A DNA stretch of 64,000 bases from positions 382,446 through 446,445 of the forward strand of contig NZ_JAIJZW010000002.1 of NCBI RefSeq assembly GCF_019753765.1, read 5' to 3'. This document shows positions 1 to 8,506 of the stretch, piece after piece. The notes beneath the pieces are model-generated. The model was not told where the DNA came from. It made no database searches and saw only the letters and a program-made list of their open reading frames with translations. The translations under genes and the position numbers were made by a program. Numbering within the stretch: position 1 is the first letter of the stretch; each line of letters starts with the position of its first letter. The stretch is from Microbacterium marinilacus. Its GTDB lineage: Bacteria; Actinomycetota; Actinomycetes; Actinomycetales; Microbacteriaceae.

Positions 1-223
1 CCGCGATGTCGTGACGGGTCAGGTCGGCCTTCGCGAGCGCGACGCCGATGACCTCCTGGACGTTGCGCCAGATCTCGAGCGCGTCGTGCTCCACCCAGCC
101 GGGCTGCGGCAGGATCTGCTCGTGCTCCTTCTGCCCGACGGAGACGATCGATCCCTTCCGGTCGAAGACGATGGCTCGGCTCGAGGTCGTTCCCTGGTCG
201 ATAGCGATGATGTATTCAGCCAT
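1..223 (-). CDS. glpK: Glycerol kinase, N-terminal part (cut by window edge)
   Basis: ATP-dependent phosphorylation of glycerol to sn-glycerol-3-phosphate in the cytoplasm. Only about 74 residues are present, because the gene runs off the left edge. They begin [20 protein letters not shown], the FGGY-kinase phosphate-1 loop (DQGTTSSR), followed by the GlpK-typical [17 protein letters not shown] stretch. The ATG lies 28 bases after the glpF stop, so it is probably the third cistron of glpD-glpF-glpK. The product would phosphorylate the glycerol imported by GlpF and supply GlpD. Family assignment is certain. Completeness cannot be judged. Confidence 0.96.
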   Translation of the reverse strand, partial: MAEYIIAIDQGTTSSRAIVFDRKGSIVSVGQKEHEQILPQPGWVEHDALEIWRNVQEVIGVALAKADLTRHDIA

Positions 224-250
224 GATGTTCCCCTTCGAAGTGGATGGCGG

Positions 251-1003
251 TCAGGCGAGGTTGAGGACGACGGGTGCGAGGAGCGCCGCGAGCGCGCCGC
301 CGACGAGCGGGCCGACGACGGGGACCCACGCGTAGGACCAGTCGCTCGAGCCCTTCCCCTTGATGGGAAGGATCGCGTGCGCGATGCGCGGGCCGAGGTC
401 GCGGGCGGGGTTGATGGCGTAGCCGGTGGGGCCGCCGAGGGAGGCGCCGATGCTGACGACGAGCAGGGCGACGGGCAGGGCGGTGAGCGGTCCGAGGGCG
501 CCCGGCACGCCGACCTCGACGTCGCCGTAGTCGGCGAACGCGAGGATGACGAACACCAGCACGAACGTCGCGATGATCTCCGTGACCAGGTTGTGCCCGT
601 AGGAGCGGATCGCGGGACCGGTGGAGAACACGCCGAGCTTGTTCGCCGGGTCCTCCTCCTCGTCGAAGTGCTGCCGGTACGCCGCCCAGGCCAGCACGGC
701 TCCGATGATCGCGCCGACGAGCTCGGCGGCCGTCGCCACGAAGAACATCGGGACGTCGATCGTCCCGCTGATGAGCAGGCCCAGCCCGACGGCGGGGTTC
801 AGGATCGCGCCCGAGTAGGCGGAGACCAGCACACCGGCGAACACCGCGAGGCCCCAGCCCCAGTTGATCATCAGCGTGCCGCCGCCGAAGCCCTTCGACT
901 TCGCCAGGATCACGTTGGCGACCACGCCCGCGCCGAGCAGGATCAGCATCGCCGTGCCGACCAGCTCGGACAGGAAGTACAGCCCGAGATTCACGTCTTG
1001 CAT
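251..1003 (-). CDS. glpF: Glycerol uptake facilitator (MIP/aquaporin family)
   Basis: Inner-membrane channel for glycerol diffusion, 250 residues. Two hemichannel signatures are visible: NPAVGLGL near residue 70 and NPARDLGPR near residue 190. The Asp after the second NPAR is characteristic of glycerol-conducting aquaglyceroporins rather than water-only aquaporins. Around six hydrophobic segments are readable. The gene lies between glpD (79 bases upstream, with a strong hairpin in the gap) and glpK (27 bases downstream), which supports co-transcription. Transported substrate is inferred from family and neighbours. Confidence 0.95.
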   Translation of the reverse strand: MQDVNLGLYFLSELVGTAMLILLGAGVVANVILAKSKGFGGGTLMINWGWGLAVFAGVLVSAYSGAILNPAVGLGLLISGTIDVPMFFVATAAELVGAIIGAVLAWAAYRQHFDEEEDPANKLGVFSTGPAIRSYGHNLVTEIIATFVLVFVILAFADYGDVEVGVPGALGPLTALPVALLVVSIGASLGGPTGYAINPARDLGPRIAHAILPIKGKGSSDWSYAWVPVVGPLVGGALAALLAPVVLNLA

Positions 1004-1056
1004 GTCTTCATCGACCTTTCATGCACGGCCCCTCTGCCGTGTGCCATTGCGGTGAG

Positions 1057-1076
1057 CGGGCGGCGGTCGCCGCCCG
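1057..1076. promoter_or_regulatory. Intercistronic hairpin between glpD and glpF
   Basis: A perfect 9-bp GC stem (CGGGCGGCG at 1057-1065, CGCCGCCCG at 1068-1076) with a 2-base loop lies just past the glpD stop. There is no T tract on the minus strand, so it reads more like a processing or stability element, or a partial attenuator setting glpD versus glpFK levels, than a full terminator. Function is inference. Confidence 0.4.
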
Positions 1077-1082
1077 GAGGGT

Positions 1083-2786
1083 TCAGGAGGCGCTGCCCGC
1101 CAGCGCCACTCCGTGACGATCGGCCAGCAGCGCTCGCGTCGCGGCGATCTCCTCCGCGCGGCGGGAGTCGTCCCAGCCGAGCAGGGGGGCCAGACCGTCG
1201 GCGATCTCCGACAGCGTCTCGGCGTCGCCGTCGCCCGTGAAGGCGACCGCCGTGCGGCGCAGCGCGACGTCGGCCAGGTGGACGACGTGCTCGCGGGTGA
1301 CCATCCAGCCCAGCTCTCCCGTGGACAGCGGGCTGCGCTCGAGCGGGACGTCGTCGTGGGCCTCGATGTGGGCCCAGACGTCCGCAGCGCGCGTGCCGTA
1401 GCGCTCGAACAGCACGGACGCGCGGTCGTCGGCGCCCGGCAGGCGCAGGCGGAGCCACGCGTCGCGGTCGGCGTCGGTGCGCGGGAAGTCACGACCGCCG
1501 CCGATGGTGCGACCCACCGTGCTGACCCGGCGCTCACGTCCGAGCAGGCCGAGAACGGTGTCGGAGAGCGACTCGCCGAGCGCCCGGAAGGTGGTCCACT
1601 TGCCGCCGACGAGGCTGACGAGCGGCGTCCGCTCCGAGCGGTCCACCTCGACCCGGTAGTCGCGCGACACGAAGCCCGGCGCGGTGTCCTCGTGGCGGGG
1701 GAGCGGGCGGATTCCGGAGAAGCGGTACACGATCTGGTCGCGGTTCACCGGGATCGCCGGGAACACGTGCCGGATCAGGTCGAAGAAGTAGTCGACCTCC
1801 TCCTCGGTGCACACCGCGGGCTCCCGGGGGTCGGCGTCGATGTCGGTGGTTCCGACGAGCACGCGCCCCTTGAGCGGGTAGATGAGCACGATCCGTCCGT
1901 CGGAGTGCTCGAAGAAGATCTCGCGACCTCCCGTGGCCTCCAGCAGCTCGGGGTGGTCGAGCACGATGTGCGAGCCCTTCGTGCCGCCCATGAAGCGGGT
2001 CGACGTTCCGAGGGCCTCGTTCGTGAGGTCCGTCCAGGGCCCCGAGGCGTTGACGACCACGTCGGCGGCGACGGTGAACTCGGCGCCGGTCTCGAGGTCG
2101 CGCAGCGTGACGCCGTCGGCCGTGCGGGCGATCGCCTCGACGTAGTTGAGCGCGGCGGCCCCGGCGTGGGCGTCGACGCCGTCCTGCAGCACGTCGAGCG
2201 CGAGGCGCTCGGGGTCGTGCATGGAGGCGTCGAAGTAGGTCGCCGTGTACTTCACCTCCGGGTCGAGGTGCGGCAGCTGCTCGAGGGACTTGCGACGGCC
2301 GTGGAAGCGGTGACGCGGGACCGTGCCGCCTGCACGCGAGAAGGTGTCGTAGATCATCAGGCCGAGCTTGATGAGCAGGGCGCCCCGCTCGGTGTGCTTG
2401 CCCTGGCGATGGGTCAGGAACCGCAGGGGAGCGGAGAGCACGCCCGAGAACGTGGAGTAGATCGGGATCGTGGTCTGCAGGGGCTTGACGTAGTGCGGGG
2501 CGATCTTCAGCAGGCCGTTGCGCTCCTGCACGGATTCGCGCACGAGCCGGAACTCGCCGTTCTCCAGGTAGCGGATGCCGCCGTGGATCATGTGGCTCGA
2601 CGCGGCGGACGCTCCCGAGGCGAAGTCGCCGCGCTCCACGAGCAGCACGTCGACGCCCTGCAGGGCGAGATCGCGGAACGTGGAGATGCCGTTGATGCCT
2701 CCGCCGATGATCAGGACGGACGTCCGGCCGTTCTGCCGTGCGGTCCTCACCGCGTCGCGCTCGCTTCGCTGGGGCGTCGTATCCAT
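1083..2786 (-). CDS. glpD: Aerobic glycerol-3-phosphate dehydrogenase (FAD)
   Basis: Oxidises glycerol-3-phosphate to dihydroxyacetone phosphate, passing electrons through FAD to the quinone pool at the membrane. About 567 residues. An FAD dinucleotide motif (VLIIGGGINGI) sits near residue 20, DAO-fold motifs such as SSHMIHGGIRYLE follow, and a C-terminal GlpO/GlpD domain spans roughly residues 400-520. The ATG at 2786 was chosen over an upstream in-frame start because a good AGGA Shine-Dalgarno precedes it and the extra 30 residues look unlike the family. It is the first gene of the minus-strand glp cluster and is divergent from a SorC-type regulator. Confidence 0.96.
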   Translation of the reverse strand: MDTTPQRSERDAVRTARQNGRTSVLIIGGGINGISTFRDLALQGVDVLLVERGDFASGASAASSHMIHGGIRYLENGEFRLVRESVQERNGLLKIAPHYVKPLQTTIPIYSTFSGVLSAPLRFLTHRQGKHTERGALLIKLGLMIYDTFSRAGGTVPRHRFHGRRKSLEQLPHLDPEVKYTATYFDASMHDPERLALDVLQDGVDAHAGAAALNYVEAIARTADGVTLRDLETGAEFTVAADVVVNASGPWTDLTNEALGTSTRFMGGTKGSHIVLDHPELLEATGGREIFFEHSDGRIVLIYPLKGRVLVGTTDIDADPREPAVCTEEEVDYFFDLIRHVFPAIPVNRDQIVYRFSGIRPLPRHEDTAPGFVSRDYRVEVDRSERTPLVSLVGGKWTTFRALGESLSDTVLGLLGRERRVSTVGRTIGGGRDFPRTDADRDAWLRLRLPGADDRASVLFERYGTRAADVWAHIEAHDDVPLERSPLSTGELGWMVTREHVVHLADVALRRTAVAFTGDGDAETLSEIADGLAPLLGWDDSRRAEEIAATRALLADRHGVALAGSAS

Positions 2787-2849
2787 CGTCTGTCCTTTCA
2801 GCCGCTGACTGCCAGCCTCCGACGTCTTGGCACATCCGCGCAAGCCGCG

Positions 2850-2863
2850 TGCACATATGTGCA
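2850..2863. promoter_or_regulatory. Perfect 14-bp palindrome, candidate operator
   Basis: TGCACATATGTGCA reads identically on both strands. It lies between glpD and the divergent SorC-type regulator and overlaps the presumed -10 of the regulator by two bases. An AT-rich palindrome in this GC-rich background is unusual. The likely ligand is the adjacent regulator, acting on itself and on glpDFK. Confidence 0.5.
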
Positions 2864-2867
2864 GAAT
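2862..2867 (+). promoter_or_regulatory. Candidate -10 for the SorC-type regulator
   Basis: CAGAAT ends 7 bases before the ATG at 2875, leaving no room for a Shine-Dalgarno. This fits a leaderless or near-leaderless transcript. Confidence 0.4.
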
Positions 2868-2874
2868 GGGTTCC

Positions 2875-3861
2875 ATGAGCGACTCCTCCGACGCCGGCCG
2901 ACGCCGGATCCCCGGCGACCGCCGAGCGGACGCCGCGCGCCTGGCCGCGCAGCTCTACTACCTCCAGGACATGACGATGGCGTCGATCGCCGACGAGATG
3001 GCGCTGTCCCGCTCCTCGGTCTCTCGGCTCCTCGGCTACGCGCGGGAGACGGGCATCGTGGACATCCGCATCAGCGAGTCGAGCGCGAACGACGGCGCCC
3101 TGGAGCAGGAGATCCGCGACCGCTACCACGTCACGGCACACGTCGTGCCCATGCCCGGCGCGGTGAGTGAGATCGACAGGCTCGACCGGGTGGCCATGAC
3201 CGCGGCGCGGCTGCTGACGCAGTTCGTCGAGTCGAACATGATGATCGGCGTCGCGTGGGGATCGACGCTCGGCGCGGTCAGCCGTCACCTGCCGACGAAG
3301 GAGCTGCACGGGGTCACGGTCGTCCAGCTCAACGGGGCCGGCAACATGCAGACGACGGGGATCGAGTACGCCAGCGAGATCCTGCAGCGATTCGGGCAGG
3401 CGTTCAGCGCGCGCGTGCAGCAGTTCCCCGTGCCGGCCTTCTTCGACGACCCCGCCACCCGCGAGGCGATGTGGCGCGAGCGCAGCACCCGGCGCGTCCT
3501 GGAGATGCAGGCGCGGATGGACCTGGCGGTCTTCGGCATGGGCTCGCCCACCGCCGACGTGCCGAGCCGCGTGTACGCGGGCGGCTACCTCGACCGCGCG
3601 GACTTCCGCAGCCTCGCCGAGGACCACGCCGTGGGGGACGTGGCGACGGTGTTCTTCCGTGCCGACGGCACCTGGCGGGACATCCGGCTGAACGCGCGCA
3701 CGACGGGGCCGGGCCTCGACAGGCTCCGTCGGGTGCCGAGGCGGGTCGGCGTGGCGGCCGGCGCTCACAAGGTCGCTGCGCTGCGCGCGGCGATGGTCGG
3801 CAGGCTCGTCACCGACGTCGTGGTGGACGACACGCTGGCGTGGCGCCTGATGACGAGCTGA
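2875..3861 (+). CDS. SorC/DeoR-type sugar-binding transcriptional regulator
   Basis: Cytoplasmic DNA-binding regulator of about 328 residues. The N-terminal helix-turn-helix covers roughly residues 25-60 (DEMALSRSSVSRLLG is the recognition region). The rest is the SorC sugar-phosphate-sensing domain with the typical VAWGSTLGAV and VVQLNGAGN strands. It is transcribed divergently from glpD, so control of the glycerol genes by a glycerol-derived phosphate ligand is a reasonable inference. ATG 2875 was preferred because a -10-like CAGAAT lies 7 bases upstream. An in-frame ATG at 2866 and the longer frame from 2827 are less likely. The palindrome at 2850 is the obvious operator candidate. Confidence 0.85.
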   Translation: MSDSSDAGRRRIPGDRRADAARLAAQLYYLQDMTMASIADEMALSRSSVSRLLGYARETGIVDIRISESSANDGALEQEIRDRYHVTAHVVPMPGAVSEIDRLDRVAMTAARLLTQFVESNMMIGVAWGSTLGAVSRHLPTKELHGVTVVQLNGAGNMQTTGIEYASEILQRFGQAFSARVQQFPVPAFFDDPATREAMWRERSTRRVLEMQARMDLAVFGMGSPTADVPSRVYAGGYLDRADFRSLAEDHAVGDVATVFFRADGTWRDIRLNARTTGPGLDRLRRVPRRVGVAAGAHKVAALRAAMVGRLVTDVVVDDTLAWRLMTS

Positions 3862-3894
3862 CCGCAGCGGCGACGGGCGCCACGGGTGCGGGAC

Positions 3895-5076
3895 TCAGGC
3901 CTCGCCGGGCGCGTCGAGGCGGCCGAGACCGATGCGGTCGCGCAGGGTGGGTCCGCTGCGGAACTCCCGGATGAGCGAGCGGGCGACCTCGTTCAGGTCG
4001 CCGTCGCTCGCGTCCGCGACCGCGATCTGGCGCTGGTAGCTGGCCCCCCGGTCCAGGATCGCGCCGATCTCGGCGAACTCCCTGGCGCACTTCAGCTCCG
4101 CGGCGATGGGCTCCAGCCGATCGAGCGTCTCGCGCAGATGATCGCTGACCAGCCGCTGCGTGCCCTCCCGGTCGACGATGGCCCGCGCGTCGAGCCCGTA
4201 TCGCGCCGCACGCCACTTGTTCTCGCGCGTGAACCAGGGCTGCAGCGCAGGCAGCTCACGGCCCTCGTCGAGGTCGCGGGAGAACGACTCCACCAGGGTC
4301 TGCACCAGCGCTGCGACCGCCGCCAGCTCGGGCAGCGTCGACATGCCGTCGCACGCGCGCACCTCGATCGTGCCCCAGTGCGCGGCCGGCCGGATGTCCC
4401 AGCGCACCTCCGTCGCGTCGGCGATCACGCCCGTGTGCTGCATGTCGTCGATGTACGACTCGTACTCGCTCCACGTCTGCAGCTGCCACGGCAGGCCGGT
4501 CGTCGGAAGCTGCTGGAACACCTGTGCGCGGTTGGACGCGTAGCCGGTGCGCTCGCCCGCCCAGAACGGGCTCGACGCGGAGAGCGCCTGCAGGTGGGGG
4601 ATGTAGCCGGTGAGCGCGTGGATGATCGGGAAGACCTTGTCGACGTCGTCCACCCCCACGTGGACGTGGATGCCCCAGATCATCTGGTTGCGTCCCCACC
4701 ACTGCGTGCGGTCGATCAGCTTCGCGTACCGTGTCTTGTCCGTCACCTCCTGGTCGAACCACCGCGCGAACGGGTGGCTCCCGGCGCACATGAGCTCGAT
4801 CCCGAGAGGGTCGGCCTGCTCCCGCACGGTCCCTATGGCGTCCGAGATGTCGTCGACGGCGGCCGCCACCGTGTCGCCGACGCCGCTGGTCACCTCCACC
4901 GTGTTGGTCAGCAGCTCCGCCGTCACCGTGTGCCGCTCGTGGGCCGTCGCCTCCTCCAGCGCCGGCATGATCTCGGGCGCGCGCCCCACCAGGTCGCCCG
5001 TCTCGGGATCGGCCAGCATCAGCTCCCACTCGATGCCGACAGTGGAGCGGGCAGAGGGGGCGAAAGCGATCGTCAT
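3895..5076 (-). CDS. YbdK-type carboxylate-amine ligase (glutamate-cysteine ligase 2 family)
   Basis: ATP-dependent ligase of the GCS2/YbdK family, 393 residues, near the family length. Family landmarks are the N-terminal GIEWELML, the middle region [17 protein letters not shown] with its HVHVG metal/substrate strand, and the late [11 protein letters not shown] region. YbdK proteins show weak glutamate-cysteine ligase activity, and many actinobacterial paralogues have unknown substrates, so true glutathione synthesis should not be assumed. The ATG at 5076 was chosen because the family start ([19 protein letters not shown]) begins there. The gene stands alone, convergent with the preceding regulator and divergent from rpsP. 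Confidence 0.85.
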   Translation of the reverse strand: MTIAFAPSARSTVGIEWELMLADPETGDLVGRAPEIMPALEEATAHERHTVTAELLTNTVEVTSGVGDTVAAAVDDISDAIGTVREQADPLGIELMCAGSHPFARWFDQEVTDKTRYAKLIDRTQWWGRNQMIWGIHVHVGVDDVDKVFPIIHALTGYIPHLQALSASSPFWAGERTGYASNRAQVFQQLPTTGLPWQLQTWSEYESYIDDMQHTGVIADATEVRWDIRPAAHWGTIEVRACDGMSTLPELAAVAALVQTLVESFSRDLDEGRELPALQPWFTRENKWRAARYGLDARAIVDREGTQRLVSDHLRETLDRLEPIAAELKCAREFAEIGAILDRGASYQRQIAVADASDGDLNEVARSLIREFRSGPTLRDRIGLGRLDAPGEA

Positions 5077-5116
5077 CCGCTCAGTGTGGATGTCCCGGCA
5101 CGCCGGCGGCAAGCTG

Positions 5117-5146
5117 TTCGCGACGCCTCGCGTCATCTGGCAGAAT
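5117..5146 (+). promoter_or_regulatory. Candidate rpsP promoter
   Basis: TTCGCG (5117-5122), an 18-base spacer and CAGAAT (5141-5146) within TGGCAGAATGG. The rplS promoter has the same layout (TTGGCG, 18 bases, CACAAT in TGGCACAATGG), suggesting a shared ribosomal-protein promoter type. Confidence 0.45.
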
Positions 5147-5147
5147 G

Positions 5148-5175
5148 GAGGGTCGGACCGGGTGGCTCGACCCTC
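5148..5175 (+). promoter_or_regulatory. Hairpin in rpsP leader
   Basis: GAGGGTCG (5148-5155) pairs with CGACCCTC (5168-5175), an 8-bp stem at the very 5' end of the predicted rpsP transcript. It could stabilise the mRNA or take part in leader control. No function is demonstrated. Confidence 0.35.
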
Positions 5176-5275
5176 TATCCAGCCCCATGTCCGAACTCTT
5201 AGAGCTTCCGCCCGCGTGCACAACCCCACGCGCAGGCGACTGGTTCGTCTCGTTTCCACACCACACAGGAGAATC

Positions 5276-5704
5276 GTGGCTGTCAAGATCCGTCTGAAGC
5301 GCCTGGGCAAGATCCGTGCGCCGTACTACCGCATCGTCGTCGCCGACTCGCGCACCAAGCGCGACGGTCGCGTGATCGAGGAGATCGGCAAGTACCACCC
5401 CACCGAGGAGCCCTCGTTCATCGAGGTCGACTCCGAGCGTGCGCAGTACTGGCTGTCCGTGGGCGCCCAGCCCACCGAGCAGGTTCGCGCCATCCTCAAG
5501 ATCACCGGCGACTGGGGCACCTACAAGGGCGAGAAGGGTGCGACGAGCACCCTGAAGACCGCCGACGAGAAGGGCGACTACGTCGCCGACTCGTCCAAGA
5601 AGTCGGTCATCAAGCCCAAGGTCGAGAAGAAGGCCGAGGAGCCCGCAGCGGCTCCCGCCGACGCCGAGGCCTCCGAGGACGCCTCGACCGAGGCCGCCGA
5701 GTAA
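5276..5704 (+). CDS. rpsP: 30S ribosomal protein S16
   Basis: Small-subunit protein that binds 16S rRNA during assembly. The S16 core ([20 protein letters not shown] through about residue 90) is followed by a 50-residue Ala/Glu/Lys-rich tail, so at 142 residues it is much longer than the ~85-residue E. coli protein. Such tails are common in actinobacteria. The GTG start follows AGGAGAAT. It is first in rpsP-khpA-rimM-trmD, the conserved ribosome-maturation operon, with gaps of 2 bases or fewer between cistrons. Confidence 0.98.
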   Translation: MAVKIRLKRLGKIRAPYYRIVVADSRTKRDGRVIEEIGKYHPTEEPSFIEVDSERAQYWLSVGAQPTEQVRAILKITGDWGTYKGEKGATSTLKTADEKGDYVADSSKKSVIKPKVEKKAEEPAAAPADAEASEDASTEAAE

Positions 5705-5706
5705 TC

Positions 5707-5937
5707 GTGCTGGCCGCCGCGCTCGAGCACCTCGTCAAGGGGATCGTCGATCACCCGGACGACGTGCGCATCGACTCGTCCGCCTCGTCTCGCGGGGACG
5801 TGCTGGAAGTGCACGTCCACGCGGACGACCGTGGTCGGGTGATCGGGCGCGGCGGCCGTACCGCGAAGTCCCTTCGCACACTCGTCGCCGCTCTCGCGGA
5901 CGGCAAGCGGGTGCGCGTCGACGTCGCGGACGACTGA
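5707..5937 (+). CDS. khpA: KH-domain RNA-binding protein
   Basis: Small single-KH protein of 76 residues. The GxxG loop is GRGG in VIGRGGRTAKSLRT. KhpA proteins bind RNA, and in firmicutes they pair with KhpB/Jag. Here it sits in its usual place between rpsP and rimM. The GTG start lies 2 bases after the rpsP stop, implying translational coupling. Confidence 0.93.
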   Translation: MLAAALEHLVKGIVDHPDDVRIDSSASSRGDVLEVHVHADDRGRVIGRGGRTAKSLRTLVAALADGKRVRVDVADD

Positions 5938-5938
5938 C

Positions 5939-6544
5939 GTGGCCGCTGCGAAGCCGGCCCGCAACCAGCTGCGCGTCGGCCGCCTCGTCAAGGCCCACGG
6001 GCTCAAGGGCGCCCTCAAGCTTGAGCTGTACACGGACGCCCCCGACGGACGGTTCGTCCCAGGCGCGTCGTTCACCCTGCAGGTGCCGGAGCACTCGCAG
6101 TGGCACCGCAAGACCATCACCGTGCGTGAGTTCCGCTGGATGAACCAGAACCCCGTGGTCTTCTTCGAGGGCGTCGACGACCGCAACTCCGCCGACACGC
6201 TCGTGCGGGCCATTCTCTGGGTCGACGAGGACGAGGACGCCCCCGCCGAGCCGAACGCCTGGTACGACCACCAGCTGGTCGGCCTGGACGTGGTGCGCGC
6301 CTTCCCCGACGGTGAGAGCGCCGTCGTCGGCAAGGTGGCACGCATCGACCATTTCCCCGCCCAGGACCTCCTGGTCGTGAAGACCCGCGACGACGAGGTG
6401 CTCGTCCCGTTCGTCGCCGCCATCGTGCCCGAGGTCGACGTCGAGGCAGGACGCGTCGTGGTGACCCCGCCCGCCGGCCTCTTCGAGGACCTCGCCGAGG
6501 CCGACACGGCCTCGGAGCCGGAGAAGCCCGCCTCCGAGGGGTGA
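5939..6544 (+). CDS. rimM: 16S rRNA processing protein RimM
   Basis: Assists maturation of the 30S head by binding S19. 201 residues. The N-terminal RimM barrel ([20 protein letters not shown]) is followed by a PRC-barrel with [11 protein letters not shown] and a family-typical [18 protein letters not shown] segment. The GTG start is 1 base after khpA. The acidic C-terminal tail overlaps the trmD region. Confidence 0.96.
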   Translation: MAAAKPARNQLRVGRLVKAHGLKGALKLELYTDAPDGRFVPGASFTLQVPEHSQWHRKTITVREFRWMNQNPVVFFEGVDDRNSADTLVRAILWVDEDEDAPAEPNAWYDHQLVGLDVVRAFPDGESAVVGKVARIDHFPAQDLLVVKTRDDEVLVPFVAAIVPEVDVEAGRVVVTPPAGLFEDLAEADTASEPEKPASEG

Positions 6545-6549
6545 TCCGC

Positions 6550-7248
6550 GTGCGCATCCACATCGTCACCATCTTCCCGGCGTTCTTCGATGTCCTGGAT
6601 GTCTCGCTGATCGGCAAGGCCCGCGAGAAGGGCCTGCTCGACCTGCGCGTCCACGACCTGCGCGACGCCGCGCACGACCGGCATCGCACCGTTGACGACA
6701 CGCCCTACGGCGGGGGCGCGGGGATGGTCATGAAGCCCGAGCCGTGGGGCGTGACGCTCGACGACGTGCTGGGCGCCGCGGCGGACGAGCCCTTCGAGGG
6801 CGTGCTGGTCGTGCCGACCCCCTCGGGAGAGGTGTTCTCGCAGGCGCTGGCCCGCGAGCTCGCGCAGGAGCGTCAGCTGGTCTTCGCCTGCGGCCGCTAC
6901 GAGGGCATCGATCAGCGCGTCGTCGACCACTACGCGAGCCGCGGCCGGGTCCGCCTGGTGAGCATCGGCGACTACGTCCTCAACGGCGGCGAGGTCGCCT
7001 CGATGGCGATGATCGAGGCCGTCACCCGCCTGATCCCCGGCTTCATGGGCAACCCTGAGAGCCTCCTCGAGGAGTCGCACGAGGACGGGCTGCTCGAGTA
7101 CCCGATCTACACCAAGCCGGCGCTGTGGCGCGGCCTCGAGGTGCCGCCCGTGCTGCTCAGCGGCAACCACGGTGCCGTGGCGGCGTGGCGGCGGGAGCAG
7201 AGCATCGAGCGCACGCGCGAGCGGCGACCCGACCTGCTCGACGGCTGA
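6550..7248 (+). CDS. trmD: tRNA (guanine-N1)-methyltransferase
   Basis: Methylates G37 of tRNAs using S-adenosylmethionine through a SPOUT trefoil knot. The knot motif [11 protein letters not shown] and the cofactor loop [11 protein letters not shown] are intact, as is [20 protein letters not shown] 6550 was chosen because the family start (MRI-IVTIFP) falls there and GAGGGG lies 8 bases upstream. A GTG at 6541, overlapping the rimM stop as GTGA, is the alternative and would add three residues. Last gene of the operon. Confidence 0.95.
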   Translation: MRIHIVTIFPAFFDVLDVSLIGKAREKGLLDLRVHDLRDAAHDRHRTVDDTPYGGGAGMVMKPEPWGVTLDDVLGAAADEPFEGVLVVPTPSGEVFSQALARELAQERQLVFACGRYEGIDQRVVDHYASRGRVRLVSIGDYVLNGGEVASMAMIEAVTRLIPGFMGNPESLLEESHEDGLLEYPIYTKPALWRGLEVPPVLLSGNHGAVAAWRREQSIERTRERRPDLLDG

Positions 7249-7270
7249 CCGCCGCCCGACGCGACGCTCG

Positions 7271-7276
7271 TAGACT
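7271..7276 (+). promoter_or_regulatory. TAGACT -10, leaderless mogA
   Basis: TAGACT followed by exactly 6 bases and then the mogA ATG at 7283. No Shine-Dalgarno can fit. Confidence 0.6.
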
Positions 7277-7282
7277 CGGGAC

Positions 7283-7774
7283 ATGGACGAGGTCGGGACG
7301 ACGCAGCGAGCGGCCGTCATCACGGTCAGCGATCGATCGGCGCGAGGCGAGCGGGAGGACCTCTCGGGTCCCGAGGCCGTGGCCGCGCTGCGGGTGGGCG
7401 GTTTCGACTGCGAGGACGCGGTCGTCGTGCCGGACGGCGCGGACAGCGTGGAACGCGCGCTGGTGGCGATGATCGCGGCGGGAGCCGTGGTGATCGTGAC
7501 GACCGGCGGCACCGGGCTGGGCCCGCGCGACGAGACGCCGGAGGGCACTCGTCCCGTCCTCGAGCGCGAGATCCCCGGCATCGCGGAGGAGCTGCGTCGG
7601 ATCGGGGCCGCCGAGAAGCCGGCCGGGATGCTGTCGCGCGGGCTGGCGGGGGTCGCGCGCGGTGCGCTGGTGGTGAACCTGCCGGGGTCGCCGGCGGCGG
7701 TGCGCAGCGGCATGCCCGTCGTGCTGTCGGTCGCGAGGCACGTGACCGGGCAGCTCGCGGGGGAGGACCACTGA
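7283..7774 (+). CDS. mogA: Molybdopterin adenylyltransferase-like protein (MogA/MoaB family)
   Basis: MoCF-domain protein that adenylates molybdopterin before metal insertion by MoeA. 163 residues. Visible family motifs are AVITVSDRSARGEREDLSGP at the N-terminus, TTGGTGLGPRDETPE in the nucleotide/pterin site, and LPGSPAAVRSGM. It is followed immediately by moaE, and the two converge on the moaD-moeB operon. MogA and MoaB cannot be separated by eye. With moeA nearby, the adenylyltransferase role is likely. Confidence 0.88.
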   Translation: MDEVGTTQRAAVITVSDRSARGEREDLSGPEAVAALRVGGFDCEDAVVVPDGADSVERALVAMIAAGAVVIVTTGGTGLGPRDETPEGTRPVLEREIPGIAEELRRIGAAEKPAGMLSRGLAGVARGALVVNLPGSPAAVRSGMPVVLSVARHVTGQLAGEDH

Positions 7775-8218
7775 ATGGGCGAGCCGGTCGCCGGAGCCGT
7801 CAGGATCGCCCGGGTGTCGGAGACGGAGATCCGGCTCGATCGTCACGTCGAGGCCGTCGACGACCCGCGGATGGGCGCGGAGACGTCGTTCGTCGGGCGT
7901 GTCCGCGACCATGATCCGGACGCCGCCGGCACGGTCACGGCGCTGGAGTACACATCGCACCCGGACGCGGAGGCCACACTGCACGCCATCGCTGAACGCG
8001 CCGCGTCGGCGCACGGGGCGATCGTCGCGGTGAGCCACCGCATCGGCCGGCTGGCGGTCGGCGAGGCCGCAGTCGTGATCGCCGTCGCGGCCCCGCATCG
8101 CGCCGAGGCGTTCGCCGCGTGCCGCGAGGTGATCGAGGACATCAAGCGCGAGCTGCCGGTGTGGAAGCGCCAGATCGAGGCCGACGGGACCACCGGGTGG
8201 AAGGGACTCGGCGGCTGA
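7775..8218 (+). CDS. moaE: Molybdopterin synthase catalytic subunit
   Basis: With MoaD thiocarboxylate, converts precursor Z (cPMP) to molybdopterin. 147 residues. Typical features are GAETSFVGRVRDHD, LEYTSHPDAEATL and the catalytic C-terminal block IKRELPVWKRQIEADG with the conserved lysines. ATG directly follows the mogA stop, so the pair is co-translated. Its MoaD partner is the next gene on the opposite strand. Confidence 0.95.
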   Translation: MGEPVAGAVRIARVSETEIRLDRHVEAVDDPRMGAETSFVGRVRDHDPDAAGTVTALEYTSHPDAEATLHAIAERAASAHGAIVAVSHRIGRLAVGEAAVVIAVAAPHRAEAFAACREVIEDIKRELPVWKRQIEADGTTGWKGLGG

Positions 8219-8272
8219 TCCCGAGTGATCGAGTGGTCGAGCGTTCGTCCGGCTGATCGACGAGGACGGCGC

Positions 8273-8506
8273 TCAGCCGCCCGCGAAGGGCGGCAGCACG
8301 TCGACCGTCTCCGCGTCGCCGAGGGCGGCGTCGTCGTCGCGGCGCTCCCCGTCGACCAGCACCGCGCAGCGCGGCAGGATCCCGCCCAGCCCCGGGTAGT
8401 CGGCGGCCAGCGCCTCACGGAGCGCGCCCAGGGTCGTCTCCGGGCGATCCTCCTCCGGCCGCCCGGCCGCCTCCTCGGCCGCGGCGAAGTACCGCACCCG
8501 GGTCAC
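8273..8506 (-). CDS. moaD: Molybdopterin synthase sulfur carrier subunit
   Basis: Ubiquitin-fold sulfur carrier of 77 residues ending in the required Gly-Gly (PPFAGG). The C-terminal glycine is adenylated by MoeB and then thiocarboxylated. The start is a GTG giving VTRVRYFAAAEEAAG, which overlaps the upstream DUF6457 stop as GTGA (8503-8506), so expression is translationally coupled. It lies at the 3' end of the moeB-moeA-moaC-DUF6457-moaD operon. Confidence 0.93.
   Translation of the reverse strand: MTRVRYFAAAEEAAGRPEEDRPETTLGALREALAADYPGLGGILPRCAVLVDGERRDDDAALGDAETVDVLPPFAGG

Noticed and set aside
5276..5704. S16 and S2 extended acidic tails as novel fusions
   Set aside because: Low-complexity Ala/Glu tails on these proteins are common in actinobacteria and show no second domain.
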